Shown: piece by piece, positions 18,857 to 27,594 of the stretch
Position numbering within the stretch: position 1 is the stretch's first letter
How the letters are laid out: every line of letters begins with the position of its first letter
Source of the DNA: an uncultured Pseudanabaenaceae cyanobacterium
Lineage (GTDB): Bacteria > Cyanobacteriota > Cyanobacteriia > Pseudanabaenales > Pseudanabaenaceae
Length of the DNA stretch: 64,000 nucleotides
Direction of reading: 5' to 3'
NCBI GenBank assembly: GCA_937927915.1
Contig: CALGKB010000002.1
Coordinates: 124,001-188,000, forward strand
Translations under genes and position numbers: made by a program
Notes under the pieces: generated by a model
Database searches by the model: none
Told to the model about the DNA's origin: nothing
What the model saw: only the letters and a program-made list of their open reading frames with translations

Positions 18857-20193
18857 AACAGACTGCGTTGTTTGAGTTGCAGATAGCGATCGACCAGGGG
18901 CTGACTCACCTGGTGGGCGGGGGCATCGAGGACGAGGACTCCCTGTTGCCGCAATTTGGCAAAAGCCAGTTCCCGGTGTGCCAGTAAATCTAGGGCTACC
19001 GCTCGATCGAAGGCAGCTTTGATGGCAGTAGTCATCCCATCGACCATCGCCGGGTCAGGAAAAGTGTGGGCAAGGCGATCGATTTCAGGGTCCCTCAGGG
19101 TGACACAAAAGGGCAGGTAGCGGGGACGGAGGTGAGCCATGGCTGTCAACAATTCTGCGGAAGCAGTTTCATCAATAATATCCGTGAGCATTACCACCAA
19201 TGCCCGCCTAGTCTGTTGTTGTACTACCTTCCCCACCGCCGTCATGTAATCTGGTTCTAGGAGTTGCGGCTCGATCGGTGTCAGTTGTTCCATAATTTTC
19301 CCTAGGCGATGTTGACCCCGTTCTGGCGGTATCCAGCAGTACATTTCGCGGTCAAATACCCCTACCCCCACCCGATCGCCCCTGTGCAGTGCCGTCATTG
19401 CCAGAGCTAAGAGCGCATTCAAACCATGGTCAAAGCGAGTCAAACCCGCCACCCGTGCCGTCATCAAACGACCCCGATCGAGGAGGACTATCAATGTCTG
19501 TTCCTGTTCTGGCTCTAAAACCCTCAGCAGAGGGCGGTCCCGCCTTGCCGTTGCCTTCCAATCAATTAGCCTTGTGTCATCCCCCAGGTGATATTCCCGC
19601 AGTTCCGCAAATTCCGTGCCGATACCCAACCGCCGCCGCTGCCTGATTGCCCCCGCTGTCTCCATTGCCAATTTGATCGTCAGAGCCTTGAGGGAGACCA
19701 AATCGGGATAGACTGCTACTTCCTGCTGCGCGGGCACTTGCCACTGCCTAAACGCCAACCCCCAACGCCCCCGTTGCCGCACATAAATATCCCCCCAAGG
19801 GAATACCCCCCGCCGATCGGGCGTGATAGTATAGGTCAACTCACACCCCACCCTTGCCCCCAATTGCACCTGCCAAGTATCCCTAGATACGACAAATTGA
19901 GGGGGGTAACTATCCCTTATCTCCACATAGCAGGGCTGTGCCGCCGACTCAATCTTTATTACTACAGGATTGGGTTGCCCGATGGACAGACGGGGAGCCA
20001 GTAAACGCCAGACCTTGACCCGATCGACAGTGAGCATATCCAGCAGCGCCAGCATCAGGACCAGGAGATTGCCCACGATCAGTGCCAGGGAAGCCATCTG
20101 CCAGCGGAAAGGCACGGGGGACAAGCCAAACAGGACTGCCCCCACCAGTCCCACCCCTAGCAGGAGAAAATAAGCCCGCTCGGAGAGGAGCAT
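18853..20193 (-). CDS. DUF58 domain protein
   Basis: 446 residues with two transmembrane helices at the N-terminus (about 8-27 and 34-52) and a DUF58 module containing GTEFAELREYHLGDDTRLIDW. The rest resembles a von Willebrand A fold with DRGRLM near the metal-site position. DUF58 proteins typically occur with MoxR AAA ATPases as chaperone-like systems; no MoxR gene is adjacent here. It sits in a minus-strand run glcF-ycf34-DUF58-pgeF. Confidence 0.85.
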   Translation of the reverse strand: MLLSERAYFLLLGVGLVGAVLFGLSPVPFRWQMASLALIVGNLLVLMLALLDMLTVDRVKVWRLLAPRLSIGQPNPVVIKIESAAQPCYVEIRDSYPPQFVVSRDTWQVQLGARVGCELTYTITPDRRGVFPWGDIYVRQRGRWGLAFRQWQVPAQQEVAVYPDLVSLKALTIKLAMETAGAIRQRRRLGIGTEFAELREYHLGDDTRLIDWKATARRDRPLLRVLEPEQEQTLIVLLDRGRLMTARVAGLTRFDHGLNALLALAMTALHRGDRVGVGVFDREMYCWIPPERGQHRLGKIMEQLTPIEPQLLEPDYMTAVGKVVQQQTRRALVVMLTDIIDETASAELLTAMAHLRPRYLPFCVTLRDPEIDRLAHTFPDPAMVDGMTTAIKAAFDRAVALDLLAHRELAFAKLRQQGVLVLDAPAHQVSQPLVDRYLQLKQRSLL

Positions 20194-20448
20194 CTAAGTC
20201 GGGACAGCTACCCCAGGGCGAAGACGGCACCACTTCCCCTCTTCCAGACGGAAGCTATCGCAACCTACGACATCCCATTCCATGTAAATTTCTTCCCCTT
20301 GGGTACGGATGTTGACATTAATTTGGGGATTATTGGGCATGAAATCGGGGTAATCCGTGAGGTGGGGTTGTTGGTGTTGCTGCTCCACCGCATGGTAGGT
20401 GATGCACTGATCGACAAAGTAGCAATTGACACAAATACACATAGGCAA
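20194..20448 (-). CDS. ycf34: Ycf34, iron-sulfur protein of photosynthetic electron transport
   Basis: An 84-residue protein with the Ycf34 N-terminus: cysteines at positions 4, 6, 9 and 15 (CICVNC, then DQC). The conserved tail WDVVGCDSF ... KWCRLRPG adds two more cysteines. In Synechocystis Ycf34 binds an Fe-S cluster and affects linear and cyclic electron flow. The stop abuts the DUF58 start, so the two may be co-translated. The extra Met-Pro before MCIC may or may not be used. Confidence 0.9.
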   Translation of the reverse strand: MPMCICVNCYFVDQCITYHAVEQQHQQPHLTDYPDFMPNNPQINVNIRTQGEEIYMEWDVVGCDSFRLEEGKWCRLRPGVAVPT

Positions 20449-20467
20449 CCCTCGCCTAGCAGTGAAT

Positions 20468-21757
20468 CTATGATAGGGGATTTTGCAAAGAACGGGCTAA
20501 CAACTCCACAGGATGTAACACAGGCACATTCCTATTCTGCAGCGCCAGATGTTTACGAATTTGCAGCGCACAGCCCACATTGGGAGAAGCAATGACATCG
20601 GGTTGGGGAGCTAATAAATTTTGCACTTTTTGTCTGCCCAACTCCTCCGCCACCTGGGGTTGCAGAATGTTATAGACTCCCGCACTGCCACAACAAAGGG
20701 CATTATCGACAATCTCTGCCAGTTCCACCTGGGGAATCTGTCGCAGGAGCCGACGGGGAGGCAAACTAATCCGCTGCCCGTGCAACAAATGACAGGCATC
20801 TTGATAGACCACCTTCAAACTGGCAGCGATCGGTTTTAGCTTTGCCGTCATGCCCACCGTATCTAAAAACTCATGCACATCCCTGACCTTGGTCACAAAG
20901 TCCTTTGCCTTGTCTTTGTATTGGGGGTCAGCTGCCAGTAGATGATGATATTCCTTCAAGGTGTGACCACAGCCCGCCGCATTGATGATCACATAATCCA
21001 CTTGAGCAGCAGTAAAACAATCGATCATCTCCCTTGCCAACTGTTGTGCCTGTTGGGACTGCCCCTGGTGATGGGATAGCGCTCCACAACACCCCTGCCG
21101 CGGCGGAATCACCACTTCACAGCCATTAGCCGCTAACACCTTAACCGTCGCCTCGTTCACCTGGGGTTGAAACAACCGCTGCACACAGCCCAAAATCACC
21201 CCCACCCGATAGCGCTTTTCCCCTTGGGCAGGTACTACCGTCGGTAACCAATCCCTAAACGCCTCTTCTGTGACAGGGGGCAGAATTGATGCCATTGCCT
21301 GCAGCCGATGGGGTAACAGTTGCCACAGTCCCACACTGCGCAGCAGCGACTCCAGCCCCAACTTTTGGTAGAGCCACAGGGGGTAGAGCAACCAGCGCAT
21401 TCTTTGGGGATAGGGGAAGATGTGAAAGATAAACCAACGCAACAAAAAGTCAAAGGGAGAGCGAGCATAATTGCTTTCCACCTGGACACGGGTGGCACTG
21501 ATCAGTTGGTCGTACTGCACCCCCGAAGGACAGGTCGTCACACAAGCCAGACAGCCCAAACAGGTATCAAAGTGATCAACAACAGGGGAAGTCAATTGTA
21601 CCTCCCTGCGGTTGATGGCATCCATCAGATAGATACGCCCGCGCGGCGAATCTGTTTCCTTGCCGATGACACGATAACTGGGACAAGTTGCCAGACAGAA
21701 ACCACAGTGGACACAGGCATCAATCAGTTGGGGGTTAATAGGGGGAGAATTGGTCAT
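20468..21757 (-). CDS. glcF: Glycolate oxidase iron-sulfur subunit GlcF-like
   Basis: A 429-residue (Fe-S)-binding protein of the GlcF/LldE/HdrD family. The N-terminal ferredoxin domain holds two 4Fe-4S motifs (CVHCGFCLATCPS and CLGCLACVTTCPS). Two CCG domains follow, marked by RQGCCGALSHHQG and DNALCCGSAGVYN. In photorespiration GlcF passes electrons from glycolate to quinone together with GlcD; glcD is not in the window. A lactate or other 2-hydroxyacid role is the alternative. Confidence 0.87.
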   Translation of the reverse strand: MTNSPPINPQLIDACVHCGFCLATCPSYRVIGKETDSPRGRIYLMDAINRREVQLTSPVVDHFDTCLGCLACVTTCPSGVQYDQLISATRVQVESNYARSPFDFLLRWFIFHIFPYPQRMRWLLYPLWLYQKLGLESLLRSVGLWQLLPHRLQAMASILPPVTEEAFRDWLPTVVPAQGEKRYRVGVILGCVQRLFQPQVNEATVKVLAANGCEVVIPPRQGCCGALSHHQGQSQQAQQLAREMIDCFTAAQVDYVIINAAGCGHTLKEYHHLLAADPQYKDKAKDFVTKVRDVHEFLDTVGMTAKLKPIAASLKVVYQDACHLLHGQRISLPPRRLLRQIPQVELAEIVDNALCCGSAGVYNILQPQVAEELGRQKVQNLLAPQPDVIASPNVGCALQIRKHLALQNRNVPVLHPVELLARSLQNPLS

Positions 21758-21878
21758 AGCTTGCTATAGGCGTTTTTAATCATCTTAATCAATCCCCACC
21801 CGCCTCTGACCTGTATTCTCTGCATGGGGTACATAGGGCGAAACCTATAATAGAGACAACATCTATCTTTTTGAGGAG

Positions 21879-22218
21879 ATGGAAGAACTACTACAACTGG
21901 AGCAGTTATTGCAGGCAGGGAAAGTGGCAGATGCCCTGGTGTTAGTCTCAGGAAAGTAAGGATAACAAACTCAACGCAGTCTTTAGTTTTGTAGAGAAGC
22001 GCACAACCCCTTCTTAGGAAAATTCTATTTTGAGTGCAGTTACGCAAATTCAACCCACTAACAAAAGGAGAAGTACAGGGAGGCACTATCTAACTGCCGC
22101 AGATCAAAGAAACACTAGTCGCGCTATACACATGGTCGATCAAAATAGCATCATCGCCAAAGCAATGCAGTTAAGCTTGGAAGGGAACTTGCCCATTGGT
22201 GGGAGCAGCAGGAATTAA
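21879..22218 (+). pseudogene. Decayed DUF29-family gene
   Basis: The 515 bases between glcF and purK hold no intact gene but a recognisable DUF29 remnant. An ATG at 21879 gives MEELLQLEQLLQAGKVADAL, the family N-terminus, then stops at 21957. In the +1 frame from 21952 come ESKDNKLNAVFSFV, a gap of about 15 expected residues, then EKRTTPS, a TAG at 22015 exactly where the family has Trp (S-W-E), and ENSILSAVTQIQPTNKRR leading into GRHYLT. The decay is thus one frameshift, one internal deletion and one nonsense change. The C-terminal open segment runs to 22218. Confidence 0.75.
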
Positions 22219-22272
22219 TTGCCCTAAACTAAATAGACCCCTTGCGGTTGTGAGACTAGGAGAAATAAATCC

Positions 22273-23382
22273 ATGACTACAGTAGGCGTAATTGGCGCAG
22301 GACAGCTAGCCATGATGACCGCAGAAGCTGCCCGATCGTTATCTCTTGGCTTAGCAGTTTTACCTAGTGCCCCTGATGACCCTGCCACTTTGATTGCTGA
22401 TTATGTGGCAAAGGATTTATCAGATTTAGTGCAACGATCGTCCCTGATCACCTTTGAAAATGAGTTTGTCAATTTAGGAGAGTTGCGGGAATTTGCTGAT
22501 AGGGGCATCAAGTTTTTACCTCACCTCAACTGCCTGGGTATTTTAGTCAACAAATATGAGCAAAGACAATTTCTCCACTGTCATCATTTGCCGACACCCC
22601 CCTTCACCCCTATAGATGAGTATCTGCAGCAAGGCAATCCCTCTTTTCCTGCTGTAGTCAAACTTTGCCGCCAGGGCTATGACGGTAAGGGGACGAAAAT
22701 TGTCACCACCAAAGAGGAACTACATCACTACTGGCAGCAGGTAAAACAAGCCAGCGCTATTGTGGAACCCTTGATCAACTTTCAGCAGGAATTAGCCATT
22801 ATGGTAGCCCGATCATTAACAGGGGAAATTAGCTTGTTTCCTATAGTTGAGACACAGCAAATCAAGCAAGTCTGCCGTTTGGTTATTGCCCCCGCCAGAG
22901 TCAGCAATGCCATCGCTGCCCGTGTTTGTGACATCGCTACCACGATCGTGACTACCCTCAACTACGTCGGTATTTTGGGGATTGAACTTTTCCTCACTCC
23001 AGATAACGAAATTCTCATCAATGAGATGGCACCCCGTCCCCACAACTCAGGACATTACACGATCGAGGGCTGCGTTACCTCCCAGTTTCAGCAACTATTG
23101 TTAGCAGTCCTAGGCAGAAATCTGGGGTCAACAGCGATGACCGCCCCCGTAGCAGTTATGGTCAACTTGTTGGGGTTAGAAATAGCAGAAGGAGAATACA
23201 CAAATCGCCTCCACAAAATTACCCAATTTCCCCACACCTACTTGCATTGGTATCACAAACAACCCCGATGGGGACGCAAACTTGGTCATGTCACTATCTT
23301 GGCAGAGGACTACACCCAAGCATTGGCTACTGCCACAGCAATTGAGGACTTATGGTATGCCCAAACCAGCCAACCACTCTAG
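22273..23382 (+). CDS. purK: 5-(carboxyamino)imidazole ribonucleotide synthase
   Basis: ATP-dependent carboxylation of aminoimidazole ribotide in purine synthesis. The ATP-grasp protein starts with VIGAGQLAMMTAEAARSLGL-like sequence; later blocks are LPTPPFTPID, KLCRQGYDGKG, EPLINFQQELAIMVAR and NEMAPRPHNSGHYTIEGC. The length of 369 residues is normal. Its 3' end overlaps the convergent thioesterase gene by 33 bases. Confidence 0.93.
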   Translation: MTTVGVIGAGQLAMMTAEAARSLSLGLAVLPSAPDDPATLIADYVAKDLSDLVQRSSLITFENEFVNLGELREFADRGIKFLPHLNCLGILVNKYEQRQFLHCHHLPTPPFTPIDEYLQQGNPSFPAVVKLCRQGYDGKGTKIVTTKEELHHYWQQVKQASAIVEPLINFQQELAIMVARSLTGEISLFPIVETQQIKQVCRLVIAPARVSNAIAARVCDIATTIVTTLNYVGILGIELFLTPDNEILINEMAPRPHNSGHYTIEGCVTSQFQQLLLAVLGRNLGSTAMTAPVAVMVNLLGLEIAEGEYTNRLHKITQFPHTYLHWYHKQPRWGRKLGHVTILAEDYTQALATATAIEDLWYAQTSQPL

Positions 23383-23760
23383 GATGTAGGGGGGTAGGGG
23401 AGCGCGCTGGCGGGTATTGCGATCGATACAACAATGGCGTAAACTCCCCTCTGCCTTCAACTCCTCCCCCACTTTGATTTGATAACACGTGACAAATTCC
23501 GCCACTTCTGTTTGTTTCCCCGTTAAGGTAATAGTTAATAAATCACCACAGAAAATGGGCTTGCAGAAACGCATTGCGCAGTTAATGATGGGGAAGGCAA
23601 GGGGTTGTCTCTGAAAAAACTCCGTCATATCTATACCCTTTTCCCGCAGGGATTCCTCATAGGCAGCATGACAAAAATCTAGGACACGGGCAAAATAAAC
23701 TACCCCTGCGCCATCGGTATCCCCAAAATAAACACGGCAATGATAAACAAATCCCACCAT
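23350..23760 (-). CDS. Hotdog-fold acyl-CoA thioesterase, DHNA-CoA hydrolase-like
   Basis: A 4HBT-type thioesterase, 136 residues from the ATG at 23760. That start gives MVGFVYHCRVYFGDTD; a longer frame with extra methionines exists upstream. The catalytic Asp is in FGDTDGAGVVYFARVLDFCH. The sequence resembles Slr0204, the 1,4-dihydroxy-2-naphthoyl-CoA hydrolase of phylloquinone synthesis in Synechocystis. No other men gene is nearby, so a general acyl-CoA thioesterase is possible. Confidence 0.82.
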   Translation of the reverse strand: MVGFVYHCRVYFGDTDGAGVVYFARVLDFCHAAYEESLREKGIDMTEFFQRQPLAFPIINCAMRFCKPIFCGDLLTITLTGKQTEVAEFVTCYQIKVGEELKAEGSLRHCCIDRNTRQRAPLPPYILEWLAGLGIP

Positions 23761-23832
23761 TGATTCCCCAGCTGGCATCAAAATAAGCATAAACAATTAC
23801 AATCAAAAAGAGATTATCTAGGAGGAATTGCT

Positions 23833-24585
23833 ATGGTGAATGTCATTAGGCGCAGTCAGATTATCGGTCTTATGTCTTTGGATACGGGTACTGCCAGGCG
23901 GTTTGCCACAGTGCAGGAGGTGTGGACGGACAATCGGGGCAGGGTAGTCTGTTTTTCCAGCAGTGATGGCTACATTCCCCTAGAACAGGTGGCAACGATC
24001 GGGATGGATGCTCTCCTCACTTACTCTGACCTTCTGCTAGAGGCAATGGCAAGCAGCAGTCCTCTTTACCGCCGCCCAGTAAGACTGCCCAACGGCGATC
24101 CCATCGGTTGGATTGATGACTTTCTATTTGACTGGGAAACGGGGGAAATTGTTGCCTATATCCTCAGCGGCAAAGGGGCAGAACCCTGGGGGGGCAAAGC
24201 AGTTCTCTATCCTGAGGACATTCAAACGATCGAGGCAGAAGCAGTGATCATCAAGGAGGAAGCCCCCCAGAAACTGAAAAGCGAGGGAGAACTGCAGCAA
24301 TTCCTCAGCGAAAAATCCCAGCAGGTACGGCGCTTAGTGGGACAGATGGTAAACAAACTGCGCTCCCTCATCTCCCCCCAGGACAGCCCTGAAGTAGTGC
24401 GGGTGAAAATTCAACAGGTGCGGGATGACTTGGCAAAGGGCATCACTGACCACAACCTCCTAGAAGAAGCAACTAGTTTTCTGCAGGCGAAATGGCAGTC
24501 TCTACAACAGAGCATCGCCAGGGCGGCAACCAGGATGGAAAATGCCCTCAGTCAAGCCTGGCAGCAATTGACCCACAAACACTAA
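23833..24585 (+). CDS. PRC-barrel domain protein
   Basis: 250 residues with two PRC-barrel domains (about 5-75 and 80-155): IGLMSLDTGTARRFATVQEVW and RRPVRLPNGDPIGWIDDFLFDWETGEIVAYILSG. A charged helical C-terminal half follows, with DSPEVVRVKIQQVRDDLAKG and alternating Gln/Ala. PRC-barrels occur in photosynthetic reaction centre H subunits and RimM. Cyanobacterial two-barrel proteins like this are mostly uncharacterised. A strong ribosome binding site (AGGAGG) precedes the ATG. Confidence 0.85.
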   Translation: MVNVIRRSQIIGLMSLDTGTARRFATVQEVWTDNRGRVVCFSSSDGYIPLEQVATIGMDALLTYSDLLLEAMASSSPLYRRPVRLPNGDPIGWIDDFLFDWETGEIVAYILSGKGAEPWGGKAVLYPEDIQTIEAEAVIIKEEAPQKLKSEGELQQFLSEKSQQVRRLVGQMVNKLRSLISPQDSPEVVRVKIQQVRDDLAKGITDHNLLEEATSFLQAKWQSLQQSIARAATRMENALSQAWQQLTHKH

Positions 24586-25169
24586 TCCCCCTCAAACCGC
24601 AGTTGTCGCAGTTGGGGCAGGAGTTGGGCAAGGGCATGGGCGCGGTGACTGATTTGTCCCTTGAGAGCAGGGGACATTTCCCCAAAGGTCATCTGGTACT
24701 GGGGAACATAGAAGATGGGGTCATAGCCAAACCCCTGGCTGCCGCGCGGTGTATGCACAATTTCTCCAGCACAGGTACCAACGGCTTCTGCCACAATTTT
24801 GCCCTGGGGATCGGCAACGGCAATGGCACAGACAAAGCGGGCAGGGGAAGGGCGCTCCCCCAGTTCTGTCAAAAGTCTGTCAATGCGTTCAGCATCTGTG
24901 GCACCATAGCGGGCAGAATAGACTCCAGGGGCACCGCCTAGGGCATCCACCTCCAATCCCGAATCATCGGCGAGGGCAAAACAGTGGGTGGCAAGGGCAG
25001 TCTGGCTAGCCTTGAGGCGAGCATTTTCTAAAAAAGTTGTCCCCGTTTCTGGGATCTCCAAATGCGCTGGTTTGGGGCACAGCTGCAGTCCCAACTCCCC
25101 CAGGTACTCCTCAAATTCCCGAATTTTGCCCTTGTTGCCGCTTGCAATTACCAGCTTGCCCATGTTCAT
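24582..25169 (-). CDS. rdgB: Non-canonical purine NTP pyrophosphatase RdgB/HAM1
   Basis: Hydrolyses dITP, dITP analogues and XTP to monophosphates so they are not built into nucleic acids. The nucleotide-binding start is VIASGNKGKIREFEEYL. The catalytic region is FALADDSGLEVDALGGAPGVYSARY. The substrate-specificity loop is SQGFGYDPIFYVP, ending with SHRAHAL. At 195 residues it is typical. Either of two near-adjacent ATG codons could be the start. Confidence 0.95.
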   Translation of the reverse strand: MNMGKLVIASGNKGKIREFEEYLGELGLQLCPKPAHLEIPETGTTFLENARLKASQTALATHCFALADDSGLEVDALGGAPGVYSARYGATDAERIDRLLTELGERPSPARFVCAIAVADPQGKIVAEAVGTCAGEIVHTPRGSQGFGYDPIFYVPQYQMTFGEMSPALKGQISHRAHALAQLLPQLRQLRFEGD

Positions 25170-25209
25170 CTTCTATGCTCAGAATATACTATCGTCTATT
25201 TGCACTTCT

Positions 25210-26067
25210 ATGGGGCAGGTTTTGCAGGCATTGGTGGATGGGATCGCAGTTGCCAGTATTATGGCCCTGGCGGGGGTAGGTCTCACCCTTACCTATGGCA
25301 TTCTCAAGTTTGCTAACTTTGCCCATGGGGATTTGTTGACCTGGGGTGCCTATTTCACTCTCCTCGTAACGCCTGTGGTGGGCATCTATGGTGCGATACC
25401 GATCGGTTGTGGTCTGGTCATTCTCCTCACTTTGGTTATCGATCGCACTCTGTGGCAGACCCTACGCCGCCAGCGGGCAACTCCGACGACCATGATGATT
25501 GCTTCTATTGGCTTAGCGTTGGTGCTGCGTAATTTGATTATTTTGGTGTGGGGGGCAGGGACACAGTCCTATGGGCTACCCATCTATCCTGGTATCCAGT
25601 TGGTGGCGGGGGTAACAATTACGCCCCTGCGGTTGGTAGCGATCGGGCTAGCGGTGGTAGCGATCGGGGTAGTTTATTACGTGCTGCAGAATACCAAAGT
25701 TGGCTGGGCAATGCGGGCAGTGGCGGACAATCCAGAGTTGGCAAGGGTGTCAGGTATTGCCGTCGATCGGGTAATTCTATGGACTTGGGTGTGGGCAGGG
25801 GGGTTGACAGCCTTGGGGGGCACCATTTACGCCCTCATTACGGCACTGCATCCCAATCTCGGCTGGTTTTTGGTAGTCCCCCTCTTTGCCAGTGTGATTT
25901 TAGGGGGCATTGGCAACCCCTACGGCGCCATTTTGGGGGCACTGGTGATTGGCATCGCCCAGGAATTGGGCACTCTGTTTATCAATACGCAGTACAAACC
26001 GGCCATCGGATTGGCGATAATGATTTTAGTCCTCCTGTTGAGACCGCAAGGCTTATTTAAGACATGA
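25210..26067 (+). CDS. livH: Branched-chain amino acid ABC transporter permease (LivH type)
   Basis: A polytopic membrane permease of 285 residues, starting at the ATG at 25210 (the frame is open further upstream inside rdgB but is not family-like). LivH features include ALAGVGLTLTYGILKFANFAHGD at the start, VGWAMRAVADNPELARVSGI in the cytoplasmic EAA-type loop and GGIGNPYGAILGALVIGI near the end. The other subunits are not adjacent; a livF-type ATPase gene lies 24 kb away. In cyanobacteria this matches the scattered Nat neutral amino acid system. Confidence 0.88.
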   Translation: MGQVLQALVDGIAVASIMALAGVGLTLTYGILKFANFAHGDLLTWGAYFTLLVTPVVGIYGAIPIGCGLVILLTLVIDRTLWQTLRRQRATPTTMMIASIGLALVLRNLIILVWGAGTQSYGLPIYPGIQLVAGVTITPLRLVAIGLAVVAIGVVYYVLQNTKVGWAMRAVADNPELARVSGIAVDRVILWTWVWAGGLTALGGTIYALITALHPNLGWFLVVPLFASVILGGIGNPYGAILGALVIGIAQELGTLFINTQYKPAIGLAIMILVLLLRPQGLFKT

Positions 26068-26510
26068 ACCCCCTCGATCGCCAGGTCAAACGCCTTATAG
26101 AAGGGGCTGCCAGTCATCGCATTCCCCCCCCCGCTATGCAAATCATTGCCAATGTCTTGCGCACGATTGCCGATCGTTTGGACTACCCCACCTACACAGT
26201 CCTGACAGCTAGTAACGGCGGCTGGTTACAGGTGACCCTCAGTAATCGCCAATTCCCTGAACTGGAAAAAAAAGTCGTCTATGCCTACCCCTCCTACAGG
26301 ATGGCAAAACTAGAGGCAAACAAATTGGTAGAACTAGAGCCTGTCTGCCAAGAATTAGGCACGATCGATTTATTATTTCAACTGTTGGGCTTGCCAGAAA
26401 TTGACAGTTTAATTTTTCTCGAGCATGGACAGGGGGGCAAAGAGATCAAGCGGCAAGAACTGTACAACCTCTGTCAAAAACAACTGCAGTCAAATATATA
26501 CCTGGCTTAG
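26064..26510 (+). CDS. Conserved hypothetical protein behind livH
   Basis: A 148-residue soluble protein that I cannot assign. It begins with a four-base overlap with livH and has no signal peptide or membrane segment. Helical N-terminus (IIANVLRTIADRLDYPTYTVLTAS), then a mixed beta segment (GGWLQVTLSNRQFPELEKKVVYAYP) and a final helix. The coupling to livH suggests co-expression only. Its 3' end overlaps the GGDEF gene on the other strand by 21 bases. Confidence 0.65.
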   Translation: MNPLDRQVKRLIEGAASHRIPPPAMQIIANVLRTIADRLDYPTYTVLTASNGGWLQVTLSNRQFPELEKKVVYAYPSYRMAKLEANKLVELEPVCQELGTIDLLFQLLGLPEIDSLIFLEHGQGGKEIKRQELYNLCQKQLQSNIYLA

Positions 26511-27545
26511 TAATTCCTGCCCTTCCCCTTGATATAAAATAGCCCGATTACGCCCTGCCTTTTTTGCCCTATATAAGCACTGGTCTGCCTGCTGCAGTAG
26601 GGTTTTGGCATCCACCAAATTGCCGCTATGGGCGATACTGGCACCAATACTGACCGTCACAGGAATAAGATGACTACTAACAGAAAATTTGTGGCGGGCA
26701 ACGATGGTGAGTAATTGCTGACAGAGAGCGATCGTGTCCTTCTCCGTGATATTGGGGGTGACACAGACAAACTCTTCCCCGCCGTAGCGGTAGATAAAAC
26801 TATTGGGGAAGATGTGATTCTTTAGGCGCCCAACTAATGCCTGTAAAATTTGGTCTCCTACCAGGTGACCGTAGGTATCATTTATGTTTTTGAAGTGGTC
26901 AATATCAATCAGGAGGACGGCGAGGGTAGTGATTTCCTGCTGCCCTAAGTCATTTAACAACTGAGGGAGGGCTTGGTCCAGGGCACGGCGATTGAGGGCA
27001 TTGGTCAGAGCATCCGTTAAGGACAGGGACTCCAATAATTTATTTTGTGCCTGTAACTGTTGATTTGCCCGCAGCAGGGATTGCGTCACCAAACTCAGCC
27101 TTAAACCCGCCCTCACCCTTGCCCGCAATTCCGAAGGGTCCAGGGGTTTTGCCAGAAATTCATCCGCCCCTGCCTCTAACCCCGCCACCCGATAGGTCAT
27201 ATTGGCATAGGCAGTGACCAAAATAAAATAAATCATGCTCAGTTCCGGATGCTCGGCATTGGCTTTTACCCGCTGACATAAGATCAAGCCGGAAATATCT
27301 GGCATACACCAGTCACTGATGATTAAATTGGGGGGAGAAGTTAAAATGACCTGCCATGCCTTTTCCCCCCGATCGACTGCCTCTATGTCGTAGCCATCTT
27401 CCTGCAGATAGCGGTTAATGAGGCGGCAAGCACTGGGGTCATCTTCCACGATTAGCACGCGGGGTTTGGTGCCAAACTGCTTGGGCTGGTCACGGCGATA
27501 TATGTGCAGGACTTCACTGGGGAGGGGAAATTTGGCGTTGGGCAT
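26490..27545 (-). CDS. Response regulator with GGDEF diguanylate cyclase domain
   Basis: A PleD-like two-domain protein of 351 residues. The receiver (about 28-150) has the DD acidic pair (VEDDPSACR), the phospho-acceptor Asp in IISDWCMPD and the Lys in LAKPLDPSEL. The GGDEF domain (about 190-340) has the active motif YRYGGEEFVCV and the DIDHFKNINDTYGHLVGD substrate-binding block. The RxxD inhibitory site expected just before GGEEF is absent (NSF there), so product inhibition may be missing. It should make cyclic di-GMP on phosphorylation. The PilZ-bearing glycosyltransferase at 54.6 kb is a possible receiver of that signal. Confidence 0.92.
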   Translation of the reverse strand: MPNAKFPLPSEVLHIYRRDQPKQFGTKPRVLIVEDDPSACRLINRYLQEDGYDIEAVDRGEKAWQVILTSPPNLIISDWCMPDISGLILCQRVKANAEHPELSMIYFILVTAYANMTYRVAGLEAGADEFLAKPLDPSELRARVRAGLRLSLVTQSLLRANQQLQAQNKLLESLSLTDALTNALNRRALDQALPQLLNDLGQQEITTLAVLLIDIDHFKNINDTYGHLVGDQILQALVGRLKNHIFPNSFIYRYGGEEFVCVTPNITEKDTIALCQQLLTIVARHKFSVSSHLIPVTVSIGASIAHSGNLVDAKTLLQQADQCLYRAKKAGRNRAILYQGEGQELLSQVYI

Positions 27546-27594
27546 AGGGCAGGGGCTAAAATAAATTTTTAGTAATATTATCGGAAGTTACAAT

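Noticed and set aside
24988-25209. Upstream extension of the livH reading frame
   Set aside because: It lies antisense to rdgB and does not look like a permease; the family N-terminus begins at the ATG at 25210.
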